From positions 12,082,173 to 12,146,172 of the forward strand of contig OZ017798.1 in the NCBI GenBank assembly GCA_963969395.1: a stretch of 64,000 nt of DNA. Direction: 5' to 3'. Origin of the DNA: Pseudoscleropodium purum (lineage: Eukaryota > Streptophyta > Bryopsida > Hypnales > Brachytheciaceae). Positions 35,890 through 49,018 of the stretch are shown here, piece after piece (position 1 is the first letter of the stretch; each line of letters begins with the position of its first letter). The position numbers and the translations under genes were made by a program. Below the pieces are notes generated by a model, which worked only from the letters and a program-made list of their open reading frames with translations, had not been told where the DNA came from and ran no database searches.

Positions 35890-38800
35890 ATGAGGAAGAT
35901 GTCAGGAATTTTGGGGTTAACGTTACTGGTTCTGCTGTTATCACCAGCTACTTCGGAAGCGCTATGGCCCGAGAAGAAGCCTGCAACAGCAGGAGAAGCA
36001 GCGAAAGAATACGCCAAGGGGGCCAACCAGGCCACAACTGACGCCGCTAGTAATGTTGGTGAGGTTCTTCTTCCATCTGCAATAATACATGAGCCGAAAA
36101 TTCTGAAACAGTGCAATGATGGCTAGTTAGTATGAATAAACTCAAGATCGTTTGTTCTGTTTCTCATCTCTTTTTATCAAAGCAGGAGGGTATGTTGACG
36201 ATACACTCTCGGCAACCCGAGAACGAGCTGCTGACGCTGCAGGAGCAGTGAAAGATGCAGCTTCTCGAGGTGCTCAGACGGTAACCGGTGGCAGGCAGGA
36301 TCACGGTTCCACTGGGGCAACTGGAGCGGCGTACCGAGATGCAACAGGTTAGACTGCAATTCTGCATTGTTTGTCTTGAACAGTGTTTCATTCTCCGAAT
36401 TTCCACTTTGATTCTCCGTTGTTCATACTGAGAGAATGGAATTTACTACGGCAGGGAGGTATGTAGCAGACTCAGCCTCAGCAACTCAAGGCAAGGCTGC
36501 TCACGCAGCAGAAGCAGTGAAGGACACTGTTGCGAAAGCTTCTCAGACGGTTGCAGACACAACACGAGCCGCAGGAGAGAAGGCTTCCGAAGCTGCAACG
36601 GCCACGAAGGATGCTGCTGTCGATGTACGCAACTTAAATTTGCACTTCATCCCCGTCGAACGCACAATAGTGTATTGCTGGAGCAAGTTAAATTACATAC
36701 AATGAATGATGCATTTTTATATTTTAAGTTATTGTAAACTATTTGAGCAAGAGCTGTTCACTGATGGCTATGGCAGCATCGATTTGTGGTAACAATTTCT
36801 CAATTTCTTACTGGTCCTCCCGTGCAGACGGCACAAGTTGCACGAGATAAAGCAGCCCAGTCCTACGATGCTTCCGCGGAGACCCTCGGTGCAACCTCTA
36901 ACAAAGCTGCGGACACTGTTGGGAGCACGAGAGACAGAGTGTGGGGCACGCCAGAATCGGAGAAAACTTACACGCAGCGTGCCCAAGACCACACATCATA
37001 CGCCGGAGATAAGCTTTCAGAGTCTGCTCAGGCCGCAGCCGATGCTGCACAAAGGGTAAATCTGTCTGCACACCATTGATTCATTCCTAGCATGAATTAG
37101 CTCTCTCTGACCTGTTTGCAATCAAAGTTTGGGTGATGGACGACTCACAAACTTGTAAGAAATGCAGACTGGCCAGAATGTGAGGGACAGCGCAGCAAGA
37201 GCGTATGACTCGACCACGAACACTCTTGGAACTCCTGTGAAGGACCAGGCTTGGGGTTCTGGGAATGAAGATCGAGGAATCATGGACAAAGCTGGAGATC
37301 ACTACCAGAGTGCCAAAGATTCGGTCAGCGATGCAGCATACCGAACTGGCGATGCGGTATCAAACGCTGCGGGTGCAACAAAAGACACTGCATCAAGGGT
37401 AACTATTTCAGTCACACTCGGGCGTAATTTTGTCTGGCAGGAAGAGGGATATGGAAAATGTGACCGCTGTCTGAATTTTTGTCTATAGACTAATAAGATT
37501 TTCGTCTTTCTTATTTGCAGACTGGCGAGGCTACAAGGGACACTGCCTACAGAACCATGGGGTACGAAGCTCCGTCTGACAAAGGATACACAGCGGAAGC
37601 ATACGACTCCGCTCGCGATGCTTCATCGAGTGCTTACGAGTCTGGCAGAAACAAATTAGGAAACATCATCGAGACCTTAGGTTGGCACAGATCGCCGGAA
37701 AACGAGCATACCAAGAACTCCCCTTACGACGTCTTGGTCGGAAACACCAGATACGTGTGGCATCAGCGTCCCGACTCCGACGACTCGTATTATCAGAAAG
37801 CGAAAGACACATTCGGGGGAGCCACGGAGACCACCTCAGACAAAGCCAGCCAAGCCAAAAATTCTGCGTACGATAGCGCTGGCCGAACCACAGAGAATGT
37901 GAAGTCCTTCACGAGACGCGCAAAGGACGCCGTCGTGGACACCGCGAACCGAGCTTCGGAGGCTGTGAAGGAGAAGACGGGCCAAAGTGGAAAGACTGCC
38001 AATGGCTACAGTCAGAGAGGCAAGGAAGCTCTCGGCGCAGGAGCGGCTGCCATGGGCGCTCACAAACTAGGTGTGAAATCATTTTTCCTTCACCATAGCT
38101 GATGTTGCAATCATTCTTTTCCTTTCACATTGCTGAATTAGGGAATCCATCCACATCAACGATACTTTCGTCCTCGGATTTCTAATTCAGCAACAATTTG
38201 AAGGTTATTCAATCTTAGTAGCGGCTTAAGAACAAAGTCTTTAAGAACAAAATCGAAAGAAAAGCAGTGAAAAGGCAATCAAAAATGCAATCGGAGATTT
38301 CTGAAACCGGAAACTTGTCTATTGCTAAAATGGCTTGTAAATGCGTGTGCAGCCGAGACTCCCAAGAATGAAAGAGCGAGCAGAATATTGCGATTCGTGC
38401 ACCTCCTCGCGTACGCCGTGACTTTCGGATCCGCCGTCTGGATGACCTTCATCTCCGGCCGCATCTTATCCCGGACGATTCCTCGCGAGCAGTTCCGGGC
38501 AGTGCAAACGCGAATGTTCCCGTACTTCCTTAAATTCATGGTAATTGGCGAAGCGGTTCTCGCAGTCCTCAGCAGTCTCACCAGCAGTAGCTCCTCCAAG
38601 TGGCCACTTCTTGGTTTCTTGTTCTTGATCGCTGCCACGGCCTTTAACGCCTTTGTTCTTGAACCAAAAACAACCAAGGTACATACATACATCATCTCAT
38701 TTTCTTCTCCTCTTTCTACACATACAATTTCTTCGAACAAGCAGTATCCGCTTCTCCAGTAGCCACCTCTTGGTTTCTTGTTCTTGATCACCACCTCTCT

Positions 38801-39102
38801 CTGCCTTGAATGCCTTCGTTCTTCAACTAAAAACAACCAAAGGTACATACATTCACACTTTCTTGTCCTCTTTCGGCTAATACAATTTCTCCAAACAAGA
38901 ATAACGAAAGCTCGCTGGCTTCCTACAGATTTACCTGGAAAGGCTGAGGATGGAGAAAGAAGAAGGAAGCGGAGCAGCGGGCTTATCGGATAAGCAACAA
39001 AAGTTCAATGAAGTGCATGGATTCTCCGCCTTGTTGAATCTCTTGAGCGTGGCTGGTTTGACGTTGCACGGCTGGAACATGGTTCCATCTCTGTCTTCGT
39101 AG
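35890..39102 (+). CDS. LEA protein fused to a TMEM205-like (DUF4149) membrane domain
   Basis: Eight exons: 35890-36058, 36186-36347, 36455-36624, 36828-37055, 37168-37398, 37521-38070, 38353-38678 and 38929-39102 (TAG). All have GT..AG borders and matching phases. The product is 669 residues. Residues 1-24 look like a signal peptide (ILGLTLLVLLLSPATSEA). Residues about 25-503 are hydrophilic, with LEA_4-like 11-residue steps of Ala/Lys/Asp/Thr ('AADAAGAVKDAAS', 'AHAAEAVKDTVAKASQ', 'SNAAGATKDTASR'), probably amphipathic helices formed on drying. Residues about 504-669 carry four hydrophobic segments: 'FVHLLAYAVTFGSAVWMTF', 'FPYFLKFMVIGEAVLAVL', 'WPLLGFLFLIAATAFNAFV', 'FSALLNLLSVAGLTL'. They also carry the family's 'VHGFSALLNL' end. 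Arabidopsis At1g72100 has this same combination. It likely protects an internal membrane during desiccation; that is inference. Confidence 0.9.
38583..38900 (+). repeat. Tandem duplication of exon 7 3' end plus intron 7
   Basis: Two copies with a 158 bp period: 38583-38740 and 38741-38900. The first copy spans the last ~96 coding bases of exon 7, its splice donor and the start of the intron. The second, lying wholly in the intron, repeats 'cttggtttcttgttcttgat', then 'tgccttcgttctt', 'aaaacaaccaaaggtacata' and 'acaatttct'. It has frame-breaking changes, including a TGA and an altered 'caactaaaa' stretch. The downstream copy keeps a potential GT donor but lacks an intact frame. Confidence 0.85.
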
Positions 39103-42100
39103 AAAAGACATACTCCAGCTACATAATACTCCGGAGTATTATGTTGATCAAGCTACAGTTGTGCGTTTCTCTATAGAAAAGTTTTGTGGATAGTATTTCC
39201 GAGGATTTGCAGTAGCGAGTTGGACAATTCGGCAAGTGCTTGCCGAGAGAAGGATTGACATTGAAACGTTTCAGTTTATGTGTGTGAACTGTAAAATGTG
39301 TGGCAATTTAGAAGGGCATCGGCAAATCTAGAGAAAATTCAAGCTTAGTTCATAAGCTATTCATTTATCGATATTTGTATTGCATAAAGAACCAATACGG
39401 CAATATGTAACCCTTTTTCTACATACAAGTGAAGTATGTTTCATATATGATAACTATCAACATAAATGCGTTGAAAGAACTAATTGAGCATTGTTCCAAT
39501 TATGCAATCGCCTAATGTTTTCTTGCATCTCATTGGTAATCCAACAAATAATCTACATGCCTTTCTTATGCATATTTTGAACACTACATGGAAAAACTGT
39601 AAATTTTGAAACGAGTACCTAAAAGCAACCTTAAGTTTGATTTCATAGATAGAAATTGTACCTTTTTTTATGAGAATATGAAAAGCTTAGGCATACTTCT
39701 TTCTTCCAAATAAAATCAACTCTGTAAAATATTGATGATCTATGTCTATCTATTTCAAATAATATAGGAAAGATGAAGCTATGATTTTAATCTATATACC
39801 TTCATTCCTACTTAAGAGTGTTATATACTAAAAAAAAATGATAGTTATTTTATTTTGATAAATTCTTCAATCTATTCTAGCCATTTGATTATTCTACCAT
39901 CTATTTTTCTATATTCTTACTATTTTCTATCATCCTTTCTAATTTATGGTCATCATGCTATTAGCTAAGGTTTTCAAAAGGATGATCTTTCAATTAATTT
40001 ATAAATGTTTTGAGATAAATTTTCAATAGAAAACTTTAGAATTGGATTTTGGAGAAGGTGTGGAAAACTAAGTTTTGACTTTCTTTTAAGGAGAACCAAT
40101 TATATTACCAAACAAAATTCCAAAAGGTATTCAAAATCATTTCTCTTACCAACATTTGCAAATTTTATTCAAATTAATTATGTATCCACCATGCACTCTA
40201 TACTTATTTTTCAAGTTTTCTACAAATAAATGTGGAGTTTACAAAAGAGTCTTTGTTTGCTAATTATTAGAAGTTTTAGTGTTTTTCCAATGCATATGAA
40301 AAAACATTGTATAAATGCTAGAATAATATATAAATTGATAGTGTATATATATCATTTTAGTATATAATATATTTATATAATTTTAATTAAAAAGAAGAAA
40401 GTTAAAATGGTACAAAGTAGTTGTTTTAGTGGTAAAATTCTTCAAATACTAATATATAGGAAATGATATAATTACAATGTTCATTTTGAAAATCAAATCT
40501 TTAAAATGAAATAGTAAATAATGAAGAGGATGCAACCTTTCTATTTTCTAGAATGTTATTGATTGGCTACATTGATTTTTGCTATTACTTCATAATAAGC
40601 ATGAATGTTGTTGAATTGTACCATGGATTAAAATATATGCAAAAATCAAATATTTTCAGACCCTAAAAAATTAAATTCTAGTATCCCACATTTTTAGAAA
40701 TATAGTGGACCTTTAGTAATATTTACAATTGTACATCTATTGTTCAATAATAAACCCAATATAAACTATTTATTCATTTGTTAGGAAGATCTTTATCATA
40801 AAAAAAGATAACTTTTGATTTCATTCTCTTAATAAATAATTCTTTCATCATCTTACCCAATCTTCTACACATCATTTTTGAAGCTCTCCAAAAGCTACAC
40901 ATAAATTCTACTTGAAGGATAGGTCAAAAATGCTAGTTTTGCTTATGGATTTATAGAGTTCAAGATTGTTGCCCTTCTAGTCCAACCCTAGCTCTATGAA
41001 GCTCCCCATCATCAAGGCACCATACATGCCCCTTCCACCTCTTGGCAAACCAAACATCCAAGACATCCTAATGAAATCCAATTCTTCTCAATTCACAAAA
41101 ACATTTTCTTCCTACAAAGCAAGTATTGGAAAAGGTATTGAAGCAATAAGGTCTCAATCACAAACCAAGGCTAGTCAAGTGACAAAAGGACATGAGATAT
41201 CAAGTAGATCATTTAGCCTATTGATCCTCAAGGACAATTCCAATCTTAGAACTTACAATGTAGTTTCTAGTTGAATATACTTATTTTCAAACATTTCAAA
41301 GACAAGCAAAAAGTTGAGGCCAAGATGTGACTATTTATCCCAACTATACTCTTTTCCAAACATTTTGAAGACAAGCAAAAAATTGAGGCCAAGATGTGAC
41401 TATTTATCCCGACATTAAAGTAGCCCTTTCATATAAACAATTATCAAATTCCTAGAAGAATAGATACATTCTTTGTTTCAATAAATTCCTTAAAAGACAT
41501 TCATCAAAAACTTTTGGTCCTTGGCATCCTTACTAGGTTAAAGCATGCTTTGGAGCTCATGAATAAGATGGACAAAGTCCAGAAAAGCAAAAATTGAGAA
41601 GGTTACGTTAAAGTGGGGCAAAATTGTCCTGCTGACAATTCTGTGGGCTGATGGTTTTGAAGTCGAAGGGACAAGACTACATGTGAAAAGAGCTTTGAAT
41701 ACTTTCATCAATTGTCAAATTCATTGACCAATAATATACCGGTATAGGACAAAGTATTAAGCGCTTAAGGCAACCATCCAACTTTTGAACAACGCATTGC
41801 TAGATATGATTGAAATGCCCTGTCCTCAAACCTAAACCCTAAACCCCACTAATTGGCAACTTCGTAAATTTTCAAAAACCAATGAAATGTCATATTATCA
41901 GGCCCAAACATAAAAGCAGATCAACTGATCCTAACAGCAATATCAAACTTCTGACGCAAGCTTCAGATCGCAAAAGAATCAAAGGTTGCATAACAGTGCG
42001 TCACCAAAACAGGTGCACTTCATTAAATTATTACTAACAAATCAACTTATTAATGAAATCAGGAATCATTCTGTATTAAAAGGTTTGTGTACAGGTACTA

Positions 42101-42721
42101 CCACTCTGCTATTACCTGCTAACTTATTATGTTTCATTGAGATCACCCAACTGGAAAGAGCACCCTAACTAGAGAACAAAGAGAGATATCGTACCGAATG
42201 CAGAAGAGTCGCGAACTTCTCAGAGGACAACAATCAAATTGGCATCCCACACTGAGAACTGGACAGCTGCATCGAGTTGCATGCACCTGTGAGGATTCCG
42301 TTGACCCTCTTCAGGTGAAGTAAGAGAACCCCCCTCGGGAGATTCAAACTCTGTAGTTAAACGCCCAATGTTCTCTTTGGACAAATCAAAGTGGACAAAT
42401 TTCTAGAATTTCAATGAACAGGCCTTCACGACATAGTGGTGTTTTCTATGAGGTAATGGAAGTGGACCACTTTCCCTAACCCCTTTTTGTTCCCCCTATT
42501 TGGGGAAGTCTGGCGAATCATCCCTCTGGTCTCTCTGAATGTAAAATGTAACCCCTCCATTACAACAACCCATCGTCTTCCTTCCTAATTCTCCCATTAG
42601 GCTATTAATGGAACACGAGCTGGACACTGCCTCCGCACTAATTCTAGTGCTCCCCTTCCCTATACTATCCACACGGCCTTTATGCCCAGCTTCCTACAAA
42701 ATTACATGCAATTTTCATCTC
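39103..42721. other. Gene-free stretch between the LEA and TOP1 genes
   Basis: 39103-40990 is AT-rich with no coding sequence. An open frame of 92 codons at 40996-41274 (MKLPIIKAPYMPLPPLGKP...) has a more protein-like start than most. It lacks any known domain or splice partner, so I leave it unassigned. About 41830-41847 holds two telomere-type CCTAAAC steps. 42180-42720 is GC-richer and probably includes the TOP1 3' untranslated region. Confidence 0.4.
41276..41413 (+). repeat. Two-copy tandem repeat, 69 bp unit
   Basis: Units 41276-41344 and 41345-41413 share 'caagcaaaaa', 'ttgaggccaagatgtgacta' and 'tttatccc' with a few substitutions. Confidence 0.85.
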
Positions 42722-45229
42722 TTAAAATCGGAAGTTGGGCTCCACTTCCATGGCCCAGGAAAACTTCGAAAGCAACGACTTGTTGAATATCTTCTCAATA
42801 GGTACCTCATGGCGCTTACACCAAGCCACGGTGATACGAGGATCCATGTAGTTAATCTTCGACGTACCCAAAGCCACAGTCTTGAGATCATCCTTCACAC
42901 TCATATCTAGTCTCATCTTGTCTATCTTTTGCTTAGTAGTGGAAATCTTCTTCTGAATCGCCTCCGGAGCCTGATTCCTCTTCTGCTTCCCCTCTGAGTC
43001 TTTCAAGGGAGACTTCCCTTTCTTGGCCCTATCCAAGTCTGTTTCGAGCTCCTCCACCAATTCCTCCAACTCCGTCATTTTCCCTTCTAATCTCTCCATT
43101 TGGGCGCTATGTCCCTTGGAAATCGTCCGCTGATGATTACACAGAATGGCCACCTCCTTATTAGCACGCTGGTAATCTGCGATCTTTTCATTGACAGTCT
43201 CCCCACTCGTATCCTTCAGTAGGTCATCAAGAGTAATGGAAGCATTATACGTACGAAACACCTTGGCCGTGAGACTAGGCATGATCCCCTTCAAGTGCAA
43301 ATTCAGCTTGGTCGTGTCCAGCCTCTCAAAAAGGTCCGCCCCTTCCTTTTTACCCTTCTTGAACTGCCCTATGGCCTTATACACCCGCTCATCGACCTCC
43401 ACGGTGTTGAAATACCGGATTGAGTCCTTTCCAAGAAAATCAAACTCGAGCGACTTGGGTGCAACGAGAGTAACGTGCTCTACTTTCAGCGAGCAACAAC
43501 CAACAGTATCCGCCTCGTCTTCATCCTTCTCGTTCCCAGCTCGAAGAGCAAGGCGATCAATCAGATAGGTCGCCACAGCAATCTGCTTCTTCGTGGGGTC
43601 ACTAGATGAGAAGTCCTTTGTGTATGTCGTTCGGATGTCGTCGATATAATCTTTGAGCATCCGTGCCTTCTCGTACTTCTGCATATCACTTTGGCCCTTG
43701 AGGTTGCTACTGGCCGCTAAGAACACGTACTTGAACTCCTTGTTGTTGATGGGGTCGTTCCAGTACGCCAGCCATGTCACACTGTTGTCGTGCCGAATCT
43801 CCTTCCACTTCTGACCGGGAATTGGACACTCGGGAACCGGTGCATCCTTGCCGATGTTGATCACAATGTCTTTCGGCAAGATCCTGATTTTCAGCTTCCC
43901 CATCTTAGGATGATCGCCACGGCCACGGAACAGACCGGGAGGCTCCACCCTGAAGTTACCCACCTTCTCCTTCACGCCATCGACCACAGCCCACATGTAC
44001 TTCTCCTCCGCAGCCAGCTTCTCCTCTCGCAACCGCTTCTTCTCCTCGCCCGATAAGCTCTTCTTCCGTTCCTTCTCTGCCGCGTGCCATTCAAATATGG
44101 GAGTGAAGTCACAGAGCTCAAACTTCTTAATCACATGATTCTTCCCAAGATAAGGTCTCCAATCCTCCCAGAAGTTTTTCAAGAACCTCTCTTTGGTGGC
44201 GTAATCCGTGTCCTTCATCACAGCGAACATGGTGGCAATCTCCTCTTGCGCAGGTGTGAGATCCACGGGTTTTCCATCATAGAGCATTTTCACACCGTGA
44301 GGTTCGTAGGGAGGAGGGAAGATCACGCCGTTGTGCTCCAACGTTTGCCACTTGACACCGTCGCCGCCTCCAGGCTCGGTTTTCTTCGTCTTTGTCGTCG
44401 TCTTCGTGGTGGTCTTCTTCATCACCTTCTTCTTGGTTATCAGCTTCTGCACCTGCAGTTTCTTCTCCTTTTTCTTCGCAAGGAAGAGCTTCGCCCCGAT
44501 TGCAGTTGTCCCCGTGCTAGACGACGCCTTGGATTTCATGGTCTTCTGGAGCAGGTTGGTAGAAGAAGCCATCCGTTGCGCAAGGGGCACATCATCCTCA
44601 TCAATTTCCTCTCCGTCTACTTCCATCTTACTTTCGGGTTTGGGAGTTTTCAAAGAGGACGGAATCGAAGGCTTACTCTGTGACGGTGTTTCCTTCCTGA
44701 TGACTCCTGGCTCCTTCTTCGGTTCCTTCTTCGGTTCCTTCTTGGGCTCCGTCTTGGGCAGCGAGTTCTTCCGTTGATAAGTCAGAGGTTGCGGGACGCG
44801 TGTGATCAGCGGCTTGTCATCATCCGAGTCATCGTCATCTGCGGCAATTGCAACAGGTTTTCTCTGGGTGTGGAGAGCAATAGGCATGTCATCGTCGGAT
44901 TCACCGTGAGGCTCAGGGGCAACGTCCTTCTCTTTTCTAGGGGGCGAGTTCTTGATGACTTTGCCTTTAACTAATCGATTCGATAGTGGCATGTCGTCGT
45001 CCGAGTCCGAGTCCATGACCAACTTCCGGAGCGGAGGCGCCGAAGAGGGTTTGGTTGCTAACCCGCTTTTCCGCCGCTCAAATGTGCGATGATGATCACT
45101 ACCCTCTCGCGGTGAGCCCTCCCGAATTCCTGACTTGGAACTTCCAGCGGTGCTCGCCTTCTTGGTCTGCCCATCCTCCAGCCTCTGCCGTTTCGGCGCT
45201 TGCACAAACGCTTCGTCGTCTTCCGCCAT
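42722..45229 (-). CDS. TOP1: DNA topoisomerase I, type IB, intronless
   Basis: One uninterrupted frame of 835 residues from the ATG at 45229 to TAA at 42722. Residues 1-290 are charged and poorly conserved. They hold four copies of a '(D/E)DDxPL' step seen in plant TOP1 (about 76-86, 111-118, 134-144, 211-220), a KKEP repeat (163-174) and Lys-rich nuclear-targeting stretches. The core starts near 292 ([20 protein letters not shown]). All five residues of the human catalytic set are present: R563 ([20 protein letters not shown]), K601 (GKDSIRY), R659 ([11 protein letters not shown]), H699 (ILCNHQR) and nucleophile Y794 (SKINYMDPR). A coiled linker lies at about 705-775. The enzyme nicks and reseals one strand to relax supercoils during replication and transcription. 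An upstream in-frame TTG exists, but ATG gives the conserved MAEDDEAF start. Complete lack of introns is unusual for a plant TOP1. Confidence 0.96.
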   Translation of the reverse strand: MAEDDEAFVQAPKRQRLEDGQTKKASTAGSSKSGIREGSPREGSDHHRTFERRKSGLATKPSSAPPLRKLVMDSDSDDDMPLSNRLVKGKVIKNSPPRKEKDVAPEPHGESDDDMPIALHTQRKPVAIAADDDDSDDDKPLITRVPQPLTYQRKNSLPKTEPKKEPKKEPKKEPGVIRKETPSQSKPSIPSSLKTPKPESKMEVDGEEIDEDDVPLAQRMASSTNLLQKTMKSKASSSTGTTAIGAKLFLAKKKEKKLQVQKLITKKKVMKKTTTKTTTKTKKTEPGGGDGVKWQTLEHNGVIFPPPYEPHGVKMLYDGKPVDLTPAQEEIATMFAVMKDTDYATKERFLKNFWEDWRPYLGKNHVIKKFELCDFTPIFEWHAAEKERKKSLSGEEKKRLREEKLAAEEKYMWAVVDGVKEKVGNFRVEPPGLFRGRGDHPKMGKLKIRILPKDIVINIGKDAPVPECPIPGQKWKEIRHDNSVTWLAYWNDPINNKEFKYVFLAASSNLKGQSDMQKYEKARMLKDYIDDIRTTYTKDFSSSDPTKKQIAVATYLIDRLALRAGNEKDEDEADTVGCCSLKVEHVTLVAPKSLEFDFLGKDSIRYFNTVEVDERVYKAIGQFKKGKKEGADLFERLDTTKLNLHLKGIMPSLTAKVFRTYNASITLDDLLKDTSGETVNEKIADYQRANKEVAILCNHQRTISKGHSAQMERLEGKMTELEELVEELETDLDRAKKGKSPLKDSEGKQKRNQAPEAIQKKISTTKQKIDKMRLDMSVKDDLKTVALGTSKINYMDPRITVAWCKRHEVPIEKIFNKSLLSKFSWAMEVEPNFRF

Positions 45230-46260
45230 TATGTTCGCCAAGTCCTTGCAGCAGCAGCTCGCCTCGCTCCTAGTCTCGGCTCCTCATCTCTTCGTCAACC
45301 TGAGGCTCCCACTGACACCATAAACCATCGGAAAAACAACAAAAAACCAATGCTGGAATCAGATTCTCAAATAACCAAATGCACCTTCCAATTAAACAAT
45401 AGAACCCCTCGAACCTCAAAAATAAAAGAAACCCCATCCTCACACTGTCACTCTCGCAACACCATTCCCGTCCATCCATCCCTTCCGTCCTTCCTTCCTT
45501 CCTTCCAACCAACCCCCAAGAAATTTGACCTATTTACAAAACCCCGCCAATTTCACCCACGTCTCAAAATTCACACAATTCTAACCACGACGAAATTGTG
45601 CCACCTGGAAATGCCCATGAAACAGAACGCAACCCTAAACTGCCCGGAGTCAAAACTCCCACATCAAACCCTAAAACGCTCACCCCGACAACAGCAGCCC
45701 CGTCAAATGCACGACGCACTCAATCCAGCACCGTCACTCACCCTAATCCCAACACTTTCCACGACCTCTATCCTCCCAAAGAGCTTCGTTCCGCACCGAA
45801 GAGCTTCGGCGGAAAAGGCAGAGGCACCCCCACCACAGTTGCCTCCGAAGATTTGCAGACAAGAAAAGATGGCACGATTTTCGCCTCGTTGAAGAGATTT
45901 ATTTTCTGCAAAAAGTCAGAGTTGGAGGGAGGAGTGAGTGATGCGACGACGACAGAGACGGCGATAATGCCAGGAAAGAGGAGATGGCTGGCGATGGAGA
46001 TATTGAATCTGCGGTAGTCGTCAATGTCGTCGCAAATGGGGACGCGGACGGAAAGCAAGTGCGAGGAGGTTTGAATGCACGTGCTCCCCCTTTCTTTCCC
46101 CTTTCGTTGTCGCTAGTTGATCCCCTGAATATGTTACGTACATACCCTGTTCTTATCCTGTTACACTCTGCACTTATTAGGATGATACCCGGGGACACGG
46201 GTTTTGGTGCTGTAACGAATGCTGTCCAGTTAACCTGTCCCTGTCTAGGTTGATGGACTA
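45230..46260 (-). promoter_or_regulatory. GC-richer 5' flank of TOP1
   Basis: Composition changes sharply at about 46260. The block holds a telobox (AAACCCTAA, 45666-45674), common near plant replication and growth genes, and a G-box CACGTG near 46079. Overlapping open frames of 80-230 codons occur on both strands (45200-45892 and 45598-46017 plus; 45768-46198 minus). None shows a domain, and they are probably due to composition. A 5' leader intron of TOP1 could lie here but is not evident. Confidence 0.4.
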
Positions 46261-48139
46261 GCGATCATTGAGGGTTGTTGGGGACTATTAGATCGGGTCA
46301 ACTTTATTTATCGTAGGGTCGTAGGTATAAGGACCTAATTCCGTCCCTTTTAAGGATTATTTACTGACCTTGAAAACAAATGTAAAGAATGAGAAAAACT
46401 TTATTATTCTTTCACATTGGTCTTTTAGATCTACATAGTTGTTGTTATTATTATTAGGTAACATAGGAAGTTAGAAGTGTTTGACTTTCATCCCAAAATT
46501 TTTTTTTAAATTCATCGTAACAAATTTGAATAGATAATTATAATCCAATTTCTCAACTGGCTTTGTTCAATGCATTTGGATTGGAGTTTGGCAATGAATC
46601 TCAAAGGGACAATTTGTGTGCACTTTTTAGAGAATTAAATTAGGACTATAAATTGCACAATTTTTTTCTCCCTTGATTTCCCTATTAATTAGCAAGCTTA
46701 ACTTGTTAAGTTTGTACTATTTGCAAACTATTATTTATAATAATATTAATATGCCTTTTGTCAACATCTAAAATTTGGCTAGTTTGTAATCAACATGGTA
46801 TAGAGTGCAATTGTAAAAAAAAAGTGTGGTATAAAAATCTCACCTTGGAAAGACTTGAAATCCGGTGACCTTGTTAATTTATAGTATATGAAAAAAAATC
46901 CTCTAACATCAAATGCTACAATCTTTCAATCTATTCAAAAATATTGTCTTTTAGAAATTACTTTGAGAGGGAGTTAAAAAACAAACAAATTAATATTGCA
47001 AATGCCAAACTATCATAGTATTTACCAAATTCATATTGAAACTTCCCAAAATATGGTAAATAGAAAAACAAATGGTAATACTAATACATTGCTCATAAAA
47101 AAACCCTAGGGACATGAGGTTGGAAAAACTAATAATAAATGGTAAAGCCTACAAAACACTCAAAAATGAACAAATGAATAAGTAATAAGAATTGTTGACT
47201 AGTGCCCCTTGAATTCAAGTTATTGTATTTAAGATGATGATTTCTTGAAAAAAAATGAAAAAAATTATTGATTTTATTAATTTTAAAAGTGATTGCCAAA
47301 CCACTCTTTTGAACTTTCATTAATTATCCAACATAAAATGTCAACCTTGATAGCCAAATGCAATATTAAATAGCTAAGTATAGTATTGATGGTTGAGAAT
47401 TCAAAACAAATATATATCATATGTACAAAAGCAAAAAGAATAAAATAGAAAGTTACACTATATACACACTACACTGCCAATTATACTACCAATTGATTAA
47501 CTTCTAAAAGACAATAGGCTATTGAACAAACAATTTAAAATTCAACTAGATTCCTAAAAAGTCAATTTTGATTAAATGTTTGCGAAATTTTGAGACAAGG
47601 TGTGAATATGTAATCTCTTAGTGGGAATAAAACTTTTTTCCAATCAATTGCATAGATCATAAGTTATACTATCCTAAACCTTTTGGGCAACATAGACAAT
47701 TCAAGCATCTTTAGGGCATCTTCTACGAAAATCCTTATAGACTTTTAAAATCTAACATACTTGTGACTAACAGTATATAACATGCAACTATTCAAAAGAA
47801 TAATATTTTAGTTCTCAAATCACATTTATAGAAGGATCAAATTTTGTTAGCTATGTCAAGGTGGTTTCTAGGAAAATTCATCTATTTTGCAGACTATGAA
47901 GTCAGAGATCTTGAAATTTTTCCCACATATTCCAAATGTTTGTTCCTAATTTTCAACCATTTTTTCCTAATTTTTTCAACTTTGGGATTTCAAATAAAAA
48001 ATTTCCTCATTGCACAAAAAGTCATAAAAAAATGACATGTATATTGCCAATTGACTTAACTTCCTTGCATTACAAGGTGATTTAGAGTAATCTAGGCTCC
48101 ATATAATTTTTTCTTCTAAAATTTTTTATGAGTATCATT
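46261..48139. other. Gene-free AT-rich DNA
   Basis: No coding sequence, RNA gene or complete element recognised. Confidence 0.45.
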
Positions 48140-48800
48140 CATAAGTAATTGTTATCATTTTTGTGGAAAAACTTGAAACAAATAAATAAGTAAAGAAAAA
48201 ACAATATATATTACTTGAAACTTTTTCAAGAGATACAAGTAACAATTGATAATAGTGTAAAGAAATTTCAGTTTGTTATTTTATTTTTTACACCCAAAAT
48301 AGCCATAGGGAAAGACCTTGAAGTGAAATTTGGCTATCAAACCACATTTATCCTTTTATTTCATTGATGTATAAAGCTTTGATAATTTTTGCTAGTAAAC
48401 AGAATATTTTTTATTCAAAAATAATCATGAAAAAATCAAATTATTGTGATTTTTTTAAGTTAAAGGTGGTAGTAAAATTATATCCATTAGAATAAATATT
48501 AGAATAATTTGAAATTTTTACTATAAATGAAGATTAGGATGAAAAAAAATTATTTTATAGTTTAATTTTTTTAATTTAAAAGAAGAAAATGTGAACGAAA
48601 AGTACAACATATTGTGTTTTTTGGATATTAACACATGGAGCTTACAATTACAATAATTTTTTTAATTTTTAGATTTTTCAAGATTTCAAGATGAAAGTTC
48701 ATTTTCTTAGTCTAAATCAAATATAAAAAATGGTTCCGTTGAAAGTTACAATCAAGGTTGACGAAGCCACATTCACTTTTAGGATGCATAGACCTTTAAG
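48140..48800 (+). repeat. Dispersed 0.7 kb repeat, copy 2
   Basis: Diverged direct copy of 30090-30830 with the same order of blocks, from 'taattgttatcattttt' to 'cattcacttttaggatgc' and 'cctttaagggtt'. A TA run at 48833-48852 follows it. Confidence 0.65.
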
Positions 48801-49018
48801 GGTTGATTTCAAGATTTTTTAGCGTGAATAGTACATATATATATATATAATGAATGGTGAATTATATTTAAAATGGAACAAATGATCACATGTATACTAC
48901 AATGTAGATAATATCGGGAGTCAATATTATAACTCTTTGTACTTAATATTCAAACAAATGTGCAAAGTATCGATTCCTACATTACAAGACTTTTTCAAGA
49001 ACAAAAACAAGTTCATAA

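Noticed and set aside
41828..41847. Telomere-like CCTAAACCCTAAACCCC
   Set aside because: Only about two repeat units; too short for an interstitial telomere and common by chance in plant flanks.
44084..44777. Long plus-strand open frames opposite TOP1 (also 43191-43568 and 45200-45892)
   Set aside because: Antisense to a fully conserved TOP1 frame or to its GC-rich flank; Phe/Leu/Val-rich or Pro-rich composition fits shadow translation.
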